From assembly GCA_964035545.1 (NCBI GenBank), contig OZ037766.1, positions 30,489,274 to 30,553,273 on the forward strand: a stretch of 64,000 bases of DNA, given 5' to 3'. The notes below the pieces were generated by a model. The model was not told the origin of the DNA. It ran no database searches and saw only the letters and a list, made by a program, of their open reading frames with translations. Position numbers and translations under genes: made by a program. This document shows, piece after piece, positions 49,306-58,800 of this stretch (positions are counted from its first letter, which is position 1; each line of letters starts with the position of its first letter). This stretch comes from Bugula neritina (lineage: Eukaryota; Bryozoa; Gymnolaemata; Cheilostomatida; Bugulidae).

Positions 49306-50283
49306 TATACATGAACTCTTGCTTGTTTCTAAATTATTTACCCACACTGAGTTTTACTGCTACATGCATGTGTCTGTCAACTATTATCTGTGCTACTACG
49401 AATGGAGGTTAAGAACTTTGAGCAGCCACCCAAGCTATAATATATACGAGTTATATACCTCATGACTAGTGAATATAGTTGCTGCATTAACTAATCCAAA
49501 CCCGAAAATGCAATCAACACCCCATTCCGTTCATAGCAGCATCAATATTTCAAAGCTAAACTGGCACCATATCAAAAATGTGGTGTCTTTCCCCACACCT
49601 ATACAATGAATTATTATGAAAAGAACCTGTTCACGAATATTTTCCCAAAGCAATTCTAAGCATCTTTTTGAACTATTAAAAGAGTTCGAATAGTATTTCC
49701 CTGGGCTACTTTCAAAAAAAAGTATCTTGATTTGACAAGAATCTTTTTGAAATGGTCCACTCCACAGGAAATACATATCTCTCTGAAAGGCAAATAAAAT
49801 TGGATAGACAAGGTCTACTGGACAAATTAAACACACCTTGCTGAGGTTATAGCTAGTGACAAATGTATTTGGTTGGCTTTCTGTTGGAGAGCCTTTCTTT
49901 AATAAACAGCTGACTCTGAGCTGTTATAGGTAGATAATTATATGCAATTATGGCTATACTTGCAGTGTGAATCAAAGCTCATTTGAAAACCATGATCCAT
50001 TATCAGTCAGAGCATATTGCACAATGTTTTTATTATGATTACTCCAGATGAGAGAACATAGTTAACCTCAAGCGTTATCTGTCAAACCACTTCAATATAA
50101 CTCCGCCTATGCACTTGGAGGAGTTCTAGTTCATTGCGCACTAAACTAGAGTAGGTTGCAGTTGACTTCAAGTGTTATCTGCTGTACATGAACTCTAAAG
50201 CAATATCTGGAAATATACTTTCACTGCAGTTGGAGGAGAAGAAAGTTGACATGCTTTACTGAGCTGAAACTTTTTGGTATGTA
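49306..50283. other. Duplicated spacer, fourth copy, left part
   Basis: Noncoding, collinear with about 27550-28500 and 39400-40345. It ends in TTTTTGGTATGTA, where the second retrotransposon inserted. No gene seen. Confidence 0.6.
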
Positions 50284-50493
50284 TGTAATGTGCATGACAT
50301 TGCATCATGCAGTTGTGTAACCGTTTTGTAAATATTATTATAGCTGTTGTGTGGTTTTCCTTTATGTCCTAAATTCCTTCATCTTTGTGGTTTATATAAT
50401 ATATGTTGTCTGTCTTAGAAATGTGTTCATAGTGATTAGTTGTGCTTTCCAAATAAAGATATTTCAGTGAACTTTAAGTATAATACTATTACA
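50284..50493 (+). repeat. 5' LTR of the second retrotransposon (210 bp)
   Basis: Contains a TATA-like TTTATATAATATATG and an AATAAAG (about 50453). Identical by eye to 54344-54553. The gag start codon follows only 31 bp after it. Confidence 0.93.
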
Positions 50494-50524
50494 AGCTATT
50501 TCGGCATTTATCAGTGGTAGAAAT

Positions 50525-51292
50525 ATGGCAGTCAGGGTGTCAGATCTAGTGAAAAATTATGAGGACAGTTCGGTTAGTGGAGACTTTACTGAGTGGTGTG
50601 AGAAGCTGGAGCTAGTAGCAAAGTTACAGAAAGTAGAAGATCTTGCATCGTTTCTGCCATTATTCTTGGCAGGTCCAGCGTTTGCTGTGTATAAACAGTT
50701 TTCAGAGGATGTTAAATCAGACTTTCCGAAGTTAAAGGCTGAACTGATGACGTCATTCTGTGAGAGCAGTTACAGTGCTTACGATCAACTTAGATCAAGA
50801 AGTCTAAAAGAAGGTGAGGCTGTAGATGTCTATGTAGCTGACTTGAGAAGGCTAGTAACACTGATAGGTCAGAAAACTCCTGAGCCTTTACTGAAATGTG
50901 CATTTATTGCTGGTTTGCCAGTGGATGTTGCTACACAAATAAAATCTGTCGCTGCTGTTGAAAAGTTGAGCTTAGAAGAGTTAGTTGGTAGAGCTAGGAT
51001 AATGTTATCAACAGCAACTGTAGACACTTTGACACCCTGTGCTGCTGGTAGGAATGTTACTAGAAAGTGTTTTAAATGTTTTTCACCACACCATTCAGCT
51101 TGGAGCTGTAACACTGGAAAAAGTCAAAATGGGAACATGAATGCTAATCGGAATGCCAATAATCATCAACAATACAGAAGATGGAGCATTCAGTGCTATA
51201 ATTGTCAGGCTTGGGGGCATATTAGTAAGAATTGCCCACAGGGAAACGGCGCTGGGGCAGTGTCAGCACCGGATGCTCACCCCAACAACTAA
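50525..51292 (+). CDS. Gag protein of the second LTR retrotransposon
   Basis: 255 residues, starting at the first ATG after the LTR. A helical capsid-like region comes first (WCEKLELVAKLQKVEDLASF, FAVYKQFSEDVKSDFPKLKA), then two CCHC zinc knuckles of the CX2CX4HX4C type at C182-C195 and C224-C237, which bind RNA in Gag proteins. It ends 60 bp inside the pol frame. It would assemble the particle that packages the element RNA. Confidence 0.92.
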   Translation: MAVRVSDLVKNYEDSSVSGDFTEWCEKLELVAKLQKVEDLASFLPLFLAGPAFAVYKQFSEDVKSDFPKLKAELMTSFCESSYSAYDQLRSRSLKEGEAVDVYVADLRRLVTLIGQKTPEPLLKCAFIAGLPVDVATQIKSVAAVEKLSLEELVGRARIMLSTATVDTLTPCAAGRNVTRKCFKCFSPHHSAWSCNTGKSQNGNMNANRNANNHQQYRRWSIQCYNCQAWGHISKNCPQGNGAGAVSAPDAHPNN

Positions 51293-54285
51293 ATTACGAT
51301 TCGGTGCTACCACTAATAACTTTAAATGTAAACAGTGTGAGCATAAAAGCACTAGTAGATAGTGGTTGTGAACAATCAGTAGTGTTAGAAAGATTTTGTA
51401 ATCAAATAGGTGTTGCACCATGTGGTCCTGAACGGAGGATTTTAATGCTAAATGGACAAATAACTAAATGTAGGGGTGAAGCTCAATTAGCAGTGCAGGT
51501 TAGAAATCGTCGTCTCTCTGTAAAATGTTTAATAGCTCCAATGTTAGTAGGTGGTTGCTCTTTAATTTTGGGAATGGATGCTATTAGCAAATTAGGTGGT
51601 GTGACAATTACTAGGAATAAGCAAGTGATGTTTCCTGCAGTTGAACCAACAACAGAAGTAGGTAAAGTTAGTGCTGTTAGTGTAGGTGTAGGAGTAGATA
51701 GATTTGATAAGACATTAACTAGTGATAGTAAAGGTGAACTTTTTGTTAGTGACATTGACTTTAATGCTAAATTTGATGGTAAAAAATGGACAGTGAGGTG
51801 GAAATGGGAAAATGGTGAGCCGATATTACAGAATCAATGTGGTCAGTATGCTGTAAAAGACAAATTCAAACAGAGTTACCATGAGCAGATTCAGCAATGG
51901 ATTAATGATGGATGGCTACAATTGTATGACAATAAATTGCATGGTACAGTCACTGGAATTGTACCATTGATGGCTGCTGCCCAGCCAAATAAACCAACCC
52001 AGGTCCGACCTGTTATGGATTATAGTAGAGAACTCAACAAATACATCTACAGTAAGCCCAGTGGTGACACTGCCATTTGTCAGGATAAATTGAGGAAATG
52101 GAGGTTACTTGATGACAATGCCAGTTTGCTAGATCTAAGAAAAGCTTACTTACAACTTCATGTGGATAGTGATTTGCAAAAGTTCCAAGCTGTACGGTAT
52201 GAGGGTAAGATCTATGTAATGACTAGGTTAGGTTTTGGTTTAAATGTGGCGCCTAAAATCATGTCAAAAGTTTTATCTACAGTCCTGGCTCAAGATGACA
52301 CTATACGCAAAGGTACTGATAGTTATATAGATGACATTATAGTTGATGAGACTGTTGTTTCGGTAGAAGTAGTTCGAAATCATTTGTTGAAGTTTGGTTT
52401 GGTAACTAAAGAACCAGAGAAACTGAGTAATGCTAGAGTTTTAGGGCTAAGGGTTAGAGAGGGGTGGAGAGGTGGCATGTCATGTTATAGCTGGCAGCGT
52501 GATGGTGAGCTCCCATCTCTTGAGTCAAATAGCAACATAAGTAAGCGAGAGCTGTTTTCGGTGTGTGGTAAACTGACTGGACATTTTCCTGTAGCAGGGT
52601 GGCTTAGGGTAGCATGCAGTTTTATGAAAAGGTTAACGCAATCAGATATGTGGGATAGTGCTGTGTCTGACCACGTCCAAAAAATGTTGTTAGAGACATT
52701 AGATAGAGTTGCAAAATCTGATCCTGTGAAAGGAAAGTGGCATGTGGCTAATACTGATACAGGCACTGTATGGTGTGATGCAAGCAGTTTGGCAATAGGG
52801 GTGTCTGTGCAAATAGATGGCCAGATAGTGGAAGATGCTTCGTGGATGAGAAAACCTGATGATTGCACCCACATTAATGTAGCAGAGTTAGAAGCTGTGG
52901 TAAAAGGCCTAAATCTGGCTTTAAAATGGAATCTATGCAACATTGTAGTGAAAACCGATTCAATGTCAGTATTCAGGTGGGTCACATCTGTAATCAATGA
53001 TAGTGTCAGACCAAAAGTTAATGGCATGAATGAGATGATTGTGAAACGTAGGTTAGGTGTTATAGCAGAACTGATAGAAGAGTACAAGCTGTCATTAAAA
53101 ATACATTTAGTGAAATCAGCTGAGAATTGGGCGGATGCTCTGACACGGGTGAGTTCAGCATGGCTTAGTAAGCGAATAACCTGTGCAAGTGCAGGTGTGA
53201 CAACTCCTGATGTAGCTGACCTGAAGGATGAAATAGCCAAGCTGCATGGAATGCATCATTTGGGCATTGAAAGAACATTTTATTTAGCTAAATGTAAATT
53301 CGGAGGAGGCATAGACAAGGAGTTAGTTGAAAGAGTAGTCAAGGAATGTGCTGTGTGTAGGAGTATTGATCCTTCTCCAGTGCAGTGGGAAAGAGGAGTT
53401 CTGGAGGTCAATGAGAATTGGTATAGGCTGGCAATGGATGTGAGTCATTATAATCGTGTACCATACTTGACTATTATCGACTGTGGCCCAAGTAGATTCG
53501 CTGTGTGGATAAAGTTGCAGAATGAGACTGCTGACTCTGTGGTAAATCAGCTACTAAAGGTGTTTCAGCAACGTGGTCCACCAACAGAGTTACTGTCAGA
53601 CAACGGACCATGTTTCAGAAGTGACAGATTGGAACAGCTACTTAGGCAATGGGATGTACAGCACATATTTAGCTGTGCTTATAGAGCATCTGGGAATGGT
53701 GTCATAGAGCGCAATCACAGGACTATAAAAAGAATGGCAGCTCGAACTAGATCTTCAATAGAAAATATGGTATTTTGGTACAACAACACCCCAAATAGTA
53801 ACAATGTAGTACCCTCACAAAGTTTATACAGTTATGATGTAAAGCTGCCTAAAGTATCACCATCAACAATAGGCAAGCCCACAGACATTACAAAAAACCC
53901 CTACAATGTAGGAGACAAAGTTTATGTAAAACCTGTGAATTCTAAATGCACAACTGCATGGCCACAGGGCATGATTACCAGGGTTGTGTCAAACACTGCG
54001 GTGATGGTAGATGGTATGACACGACATATAAGTGATGTCCGACTGGCTAATGCAGGGAACAGGGAAAGTGGTGACGTTTCATCCAGTACAAAACAACAAT
54101 CTCAGGTACATGGAGACATTGAAATTAACCTGAGCCTAGATAATGCTGATGAGGATGCAGATGCAAATAGAGTTGTGGATGGTGAAAATGTTGAGGAAGG
54201 TGAAAGTGTAGACGAAGTGATTGATCGACCAGTAAGAGATAGACGGCCACCTAGGTGGTTAGCAGATTTTTATGTAGATGACTAA
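51232..54285 (+). CDS. Pol polyprotein (protease-RT-RNase H-integrase) of the second LTR retrotransposon
   Basis: An open frame of 1,017 codons in the -1 frame relative to gag, without an ATG near its start, so expression by frameshifting is likely. Domains by open-frame residue: aspartic protease D-S-G (43-45); reverse transcriptase with VRPVMDYSRELNKYI (258-272), LGFGLNVAPKIM and Y-I-D-D (365-368); RNase H with D516, E552, D576, D635; integrase zinc region (H672/H676, C706, C709) and catalytic D736, D790, E826 with D-35-E spacing; a GPY/F-like segment near 930. The last 80 residues are acidic. All catalytic residues are present and there is no internal stop, so the element could be active. 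Confidence 0.92.
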   Translation: MPTGKRRWGSVSTGCSPQQLNYDSVLPLITLNVNSVSIKALVDSGCEQSVVLERFCNQIGVAPCGPERRILMLNGQITKCRGEAQLAVQVRNRRLSVKCLIAPMLVGGCSLILGMDAISKLGGVTITRNKQVMFPAVEPTTEVGKVSAVSVGVGVDRFDKTLTSDSKGELFVSDIDFNAKFDGKKWTVRWKWENGEPILQNQCGQYAVKDKFKQSYHEQIQQWINDGWLQLYDNKLHGTVTGIVPLMAAAQPNKPTQVRPVMDYSRELNKYIYSKPSGDTAICQDKLRKWRLLDDNASLLDLRKAYLQLHVDSDLQKFQAVRYEGKIYVMTRLGFGLNVAPKIMSKVLSTVLAQDDTIRKGTDSYIDDIIVDETVVSVEVVRNHLLKFGLVTKEPEKLSNARVLGLRVREGWRGGMSCYSWQRDGELPSLESNSNISKRELFSVCGKLTGHFPVAGWLRVACSFMKRLTQSDMWDSAVSDHVQKMLLETLDRVAKSDPVKGKWHVANTDTGTVWCDASSLAIGVSVQIDGQIVEDASWMRKPDDCTHINVAELEAVVKGLNLALKWNLCNIVVKTDSMSVFRWVTSVINDSVRPKVNGMNEMIVKRRLGVIAELIEEYKLSLKIHLVKSAENWADALTRVSSAWLSKRITCASAGVTTPDVADLKDEIAKLHGMHHLGIERTFYLAKCKFGGGIDKELVERVVKECAVCRSIDPSPVQWERGVLEVNENWYRLAMDVSHYNRVPYLTIIDCGPSRFAVWIKLQNETADSVVNQLLKVFQQRGPPTELLSDNGPCFRSDRLEQLLRQWDVQHIFSCAYRASGNGVIERNHRTIKRMAARTRSSIENMVFWYNNTPNSNNVVPSQSLYSYDVKLPKVSPSTIGKPTDITKNPYNVGDKVYVKPVNSKCTTAWPQGMITRVVSNTAVMVDGMTRHISDVRLANAGNRESGDVSSSTKQQSQVHGDIEINLSLDNADEDADANRVVDGENVEEGESVDEVIDRPVRDRRPPRWLADFYVDD
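51241..51247 (+). promoter_or_regulatory. Slippery heptamer for -1 ribosomal frameshifting (GGGAAAC)
   Basis: In the gag frame it reads G|GGA|AAC, the canonical X XXY YYZ pattern. A one-base slip back gives GGG AAA and enters the pol frame. It lies at the 5' edge of the 61-bp gag/pol overlap. Downstream, GGCGCTG (51248) can pair with CAGCACC (51264-51270, one mismatch), and the GGG in between can pair with CCC at 51281-51283, so a pseudoknot is possible. Confidence 0.75.
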
Positions 54286-54343
54286 ACGTTTTTTCTTTTT
54301 GTTTTATTATATATCTGTTTGATCTGATAAGATCAGGGGGAAA

Positions 54344-54553
54344 TGTAATGTGCATGACATTGCATCATGCAGTTGTGTAACCGTTTTGTAAATATTATTA
54401 TAGCTGTTGTGTGGTTTTCCTTTATGTCCTAAATTCCTTCATCTTTGTGGTTTATATAATATATGTTGTCTGTCTTAGAAATGTGTTCATAGTGATTAGT
54501 TGTGCTTTCCAAATAAAGATATTTCAGTGAACTTTAAGTATAATACTATTACA
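54344..54553 (+). repeat. 3' LTR of the second retrotransposon (210 bp)
   Basis: Matches the 5' LTR base for base by eye. It is preceded by the polypurine tract AGGGGGAAA and followed by the target duplication ATGTA. Confidence 0.93.
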
Positions 54554-55819
54554 ATGTAGAAAGACAATACGTAAGAAAGAAAGATTATATGAAAATAGTT
54601 AAGAAATATTTTGACAAAATGGTTAAGAAACCATTTTCTCATAAAATTTTCCTCTGCACTACACAAAGCTGGTAAACCCAGTTACCAGCATGTGCTAAGG
54701 GAGGCTCCACATACTCTCCAGAGACTTTAGCTAACCAGGGTTCTTACTGGATTATGTCTAAAATTATTAGTTTACTGTATTGTAGTTATTGAGTATTTGC
54801 TACAGCCTTGTCTTCTGTGAATTGACCTTAAAAGGCAATCAAACAGATTTGCTTTATATATTCACAAGTGAACTTCTCATACTATAGAAGTACTATATGC
54901 TACTAGGAAACTACTCTCCTGCATAGTGCATCTTACCTAACTGTCACCTCACTTCACAGTAGTTGAGTGGCCTAGTTATACTAACAAATACCTTTAAATT
55001 ACTAAGGGCCCATCACATTGTGATTAGCTCAATAGTCATATGGCAGTACATGAAAGCAGGTTATAATGATGTTACCATCTATAGTTTTCTTGTATATTCA
55101 CATATTGCATTATAACTTTGTTATATACAGGCTCTAAGAGAAAAAGCTATGTAAAGTTTGCAGTTAAAAAGCTGATGTTTTAGGCATATGTTGCTTCTCT
55201 ACAGTTCAGCCTTGTAACATGTTAAATGCTCAATAAAACTTATTCTCATAATACTACAAGTTAATATAGATGCAGGAATTAAGAGGGTTTCAAATAGGAA
55301 ATGTAGCAAAAAAATTCCATGTGTTTTCAGTAAATGTTATGATATAAGAAAATTAAATAAAATCTTACACCATACATGTTTCCTTACTACATGGCTAAAT
55401 GAGTTGGACCATTATCAATACAAAAACAGACATTGATTTGTGATGAAAAATGTATGCATAATTCAATCAACATATGCATCCAAACTTGGTATTACTGAAT
55501 GAATTTTAACATTGTCAGTTAAAAATGTAAAATGTGTACTATAAGCTGCTATAGCTGCTAGCTACTGTCACCAAGCTTGAAATTTCATGCAGCTTATTAT
55601 TTGTGTTTGGTTTGGCTTTTGCTTTTAAAACTCTAGTATTAATTTGTTTTCTATGTAAACAACTTCTCACTAAGTACATCAGAAACTGTCTTCTTTTTGA
55701 TATAGTAACTTTAGCTAAAAATTCAATTTAATGAATGTTTTGCGTATCAATGAAAGTGAGGGTGTGCTACTTGTTATATTATAATAATTGTATTTCAGAA
55801 TTGAGAAACTATTTACAAG
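54554..55819. other. Duplicated spacer, fourth copy, right part; upstream region of copy 4
   Basis: Noncoding. After the target duplication it jumps from the about 12900-type spacer to the about 18090-type spacer, lacking roughly 550 bp that other copies have in between. Contains the recurrent block GTTACCAGCATGTGCTAAGG (54681) and a leader acceptor TTTCAG (55793-55798) before the start codon of copy 4. Confidence 0.6.
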
Positions 55820-58800
55820 ATGGGGGAAAATATGTATTACAAACTAAAAGACTCTCTGAATAATTTGGAAAATTTTAAAGCCATCTTGACTTCTGTGAAA
55901 GAATCTGAGAGACTAACTGTACTCAAGCAGCAGGACAATAGTGAAAACACCATATTAATGCTTGCTGCTAGATGGGAGCATTTGGAGATTGTGAAATGTA
56001 TTCAAGACTTGGTACCAGCAGCTGATTTACAGGAGCTATTCACAGTACAGAATAGCAGAGGGAATACAGCATTTCATGATAGAACTAATGCTGTGAAGGA
56101 GTATATGTTAAAGTCTGTACCACTAGCTGAGTTATACTCTCTACTTGCTATACAGAATAAAGAAGGACACGCAGTTCTACACGAATTAACATCATGGGGA
56201 ATTAACGTACAACTGATGACATACATAGTGGAATCTGTGTCAGCCACTGACTTATCCAACCTAATCAGTATACCAAACAAAGATGGTGAAACTGTTATCC
56301 ACAGTTCAGTTTCTTCTCCCTCTTGCGAAGACATAATGAAATGCATTGTAGACGCTATACCAGTAACTGAGTTGTACAGTCTGCTCTCTATACAGGACAC
56401 AGATGGGAGAACAGCACTTGATTGGGCAGCAGATAAAGGGTCTACAGGGATGATGCAATGTATGTTGCAGTTTCTGCCAGCTCCTGATTTACAGAAATTA
56501 TTCACTATACAAGACAAAGGCGGGCAAACAGCTATGCACAAGGCATCTAGAAGGGGTCATACAGGAACTCTAAAAGTTATGACAGATATTCTGCCACCCA
56601 CTGATTTATTACACATCTTTAATGAAAAGACAGGCAACACAGTTGCACATGAGGCAGCATTTGAAGGGCATACAAAGGTCATGCAGCTTTTAATAAATTC
56701 AGTACCAGCAAAAAATGTGATTGAATTTTTGGCTTTGCCTAACAAAAAAGGCAACACAGCTTTACACATGGCTACAGAAAGAGGTCATAGTGAAACAGTG
56801 AAATGTATATTAGATTCTACATCACCTGAATCAAATATGCTGCTTTTTATACAAAGAGAAGATGGAAAAACTGCTTTACACTGTGCAGCAACAAAGAAAG
56901 AGCCCCATACAGTAAAATATATTGTTGATGCTGTACCAGCAGCTGATTTACACAAACTAATCGGTGTACAGGACAAATCTGGTGAGACAGCATTTCACAA
57001 GACAGCAAACAATCGAGATATAAAAGCAATAAAATATATGGTAGGGTCTCTTTCATTAGCTGACTTATGCAAAATTCTCAGTGTACAGAACAAATCTGGT
57101 CAAACAGTGCTTCACTTGGCAGCATACAGAAGTGACTTGGGAATAGTGAAATTCATTGTTGAGTCTGTACCAGCATCTGACTTGATAAAAGTTCTTAGCA
57201 AACAAGATAATCACGGTGATAGTATCACACATGTGAGAGCTAATAATTGTAGTACAGAGATATTAGAATACCTAGCAGGAGTTTTACCAAAAAGAAGTTC
57301 ATACAAACTACTCAGCATCAAAAACAAAGCTGGTGACACAACAGTGCATAAAGTATTAGCTGAGGGAAAAGTGCAAGCATTCAAGTCCATAAAAAGTTGT
57401 TTACCCAAAGTTCAGTTCTACCAATTACTGATATTACAAAACAAAAAGGGTTACACATCTTTGCATGTAGCTGTTTCTATGGGGAATAAAAATGAAACTG
57501 AGTTAGTACAGCTGCTCATAGATTCTGTTCCTGCTGACAAAGCATTTCATCTACTAAGTCTTCAAAATAAATATGGCAGTACTGCTTTCCACTGCTGCAG
57601 CACAAAAGAAAACTTTACTACCCTAATAAAGTTCATGATAGACATGATACCAGAGACCGACTGGTCAGAGTTACTTTGTATACAAAACTTTCATCAGGAT
57701 ACTGTGTTACATCATGCAGTGTGCCGAAGCTTTGCAGAAACAACACAACTTATTCTGAGTTCTGTACCAGCAGCTGAAATAATTAAACTCCTCATCACAC
57801 AAGACACGAATGGAAATACACCATTGCATTGTGCAGTCTGTAGAAGTCAATCAGATACTGTGAAGCAAATTCTGAGTCTGGTACCAGAAGATAAATTGTT
57901 CAATCTAATCAGCATACAGAATAAAGATGGGGATACAACTGTGCACCAAGCAGTTGGAAAGTACAACAACATGAAAACGACAAACCTTCTTATAGGCTGC
58001 CTCTCAGCTGCTAACTATGTGAAATTACTTTTAATACAGAATTCTCATGGTGACACTATTGCACACGTTGCAGCAAATTATAGAAAATTGCCTCAGAATA
58101 ATTATTTACCTGATACAGGAAAACTTTCAGATTTTTGGAAGGCTTTAACAAGAACTGTCGCACCAGGTGACATGCTACAAATAAGTGGTAAACAAAACCA
58201 CCAAGGCAAAACATTTCTTCACCATGCAGCAGAAGCAGGTGATGCAGAAATATTTAAGTATATTATTAGTCTAACCCAAAAAGCTGACCTATGCAGTACA
58301 TATAGCCTACAAGACCAGGAAGGTAACACATTTATGCAGTGTGCAACATCTTTGGGCCACACTGACATAGTGAAATATGTAGTAGACTCTGTTCCATCAG
58401 CTGACTTGTGGAAGCTGCTTAGAATTCCAAATCAGCAAGATGAAACAACTCTACATAGTTCAGTCGCCAGCAATAATACGGAAACATTGCAATGTCTAGT
58501 TTCTGCTGTTGAAGCAACTGACTTGTACACACTGCTCCTCACACAGGATATAAATGGTAACACAGCTGTTCACTATGCTGCAAATGAAGGCTATTTTGAC
58601 ACATTAAAGTCTCTATTAGATAAACTATCACCAGAGCAATGTCTAGAAATACTCAACATAAAAAACCTTAAACAATTTACTCCACTAATAGCGGCCAAGT
58701 CCAACAAACAGTATAAAGCCGCAGGTTGCATTGCTGAATACAAAAGAAAAGCAGAACACCATTTTGAAGGTGAGTTGCAACTCACCATAAATGCTGGTGA

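Larger units (their letters stand above)
50284..54553 (+). mobile_element. LTR retrotransposon with gag/pol -1 frame arrangement, intact
   Basis: A 4,270-bp element. Two 210-bp LTRs (50284-50493, 54344-54553) are identical by eye and bounded by TGTAATG...ATTACA. Target duplication ATGTA (50279-50283, 54554-54558). Purine tract AGGGGGAAA directly precedes the 3' LTR. Gag and pol are full-length and overlap in different frames. It lies in the spacer before copy 4, and the uninterrupted site is visible in the other spacers. Identical LTRs mean a recent insertion. Clade: order protease-RT-RNaseH-integrase fits Ty3/gypsy or BEL-type; I could not decide from memory. Confidence 0.93.

Noticed and set aside
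51483-51755. Minus-strand frames within pol (also 52485-53240)
   Set aside because: They are complementary shadows of the conserved protease/RT/RNase H coding sequence.
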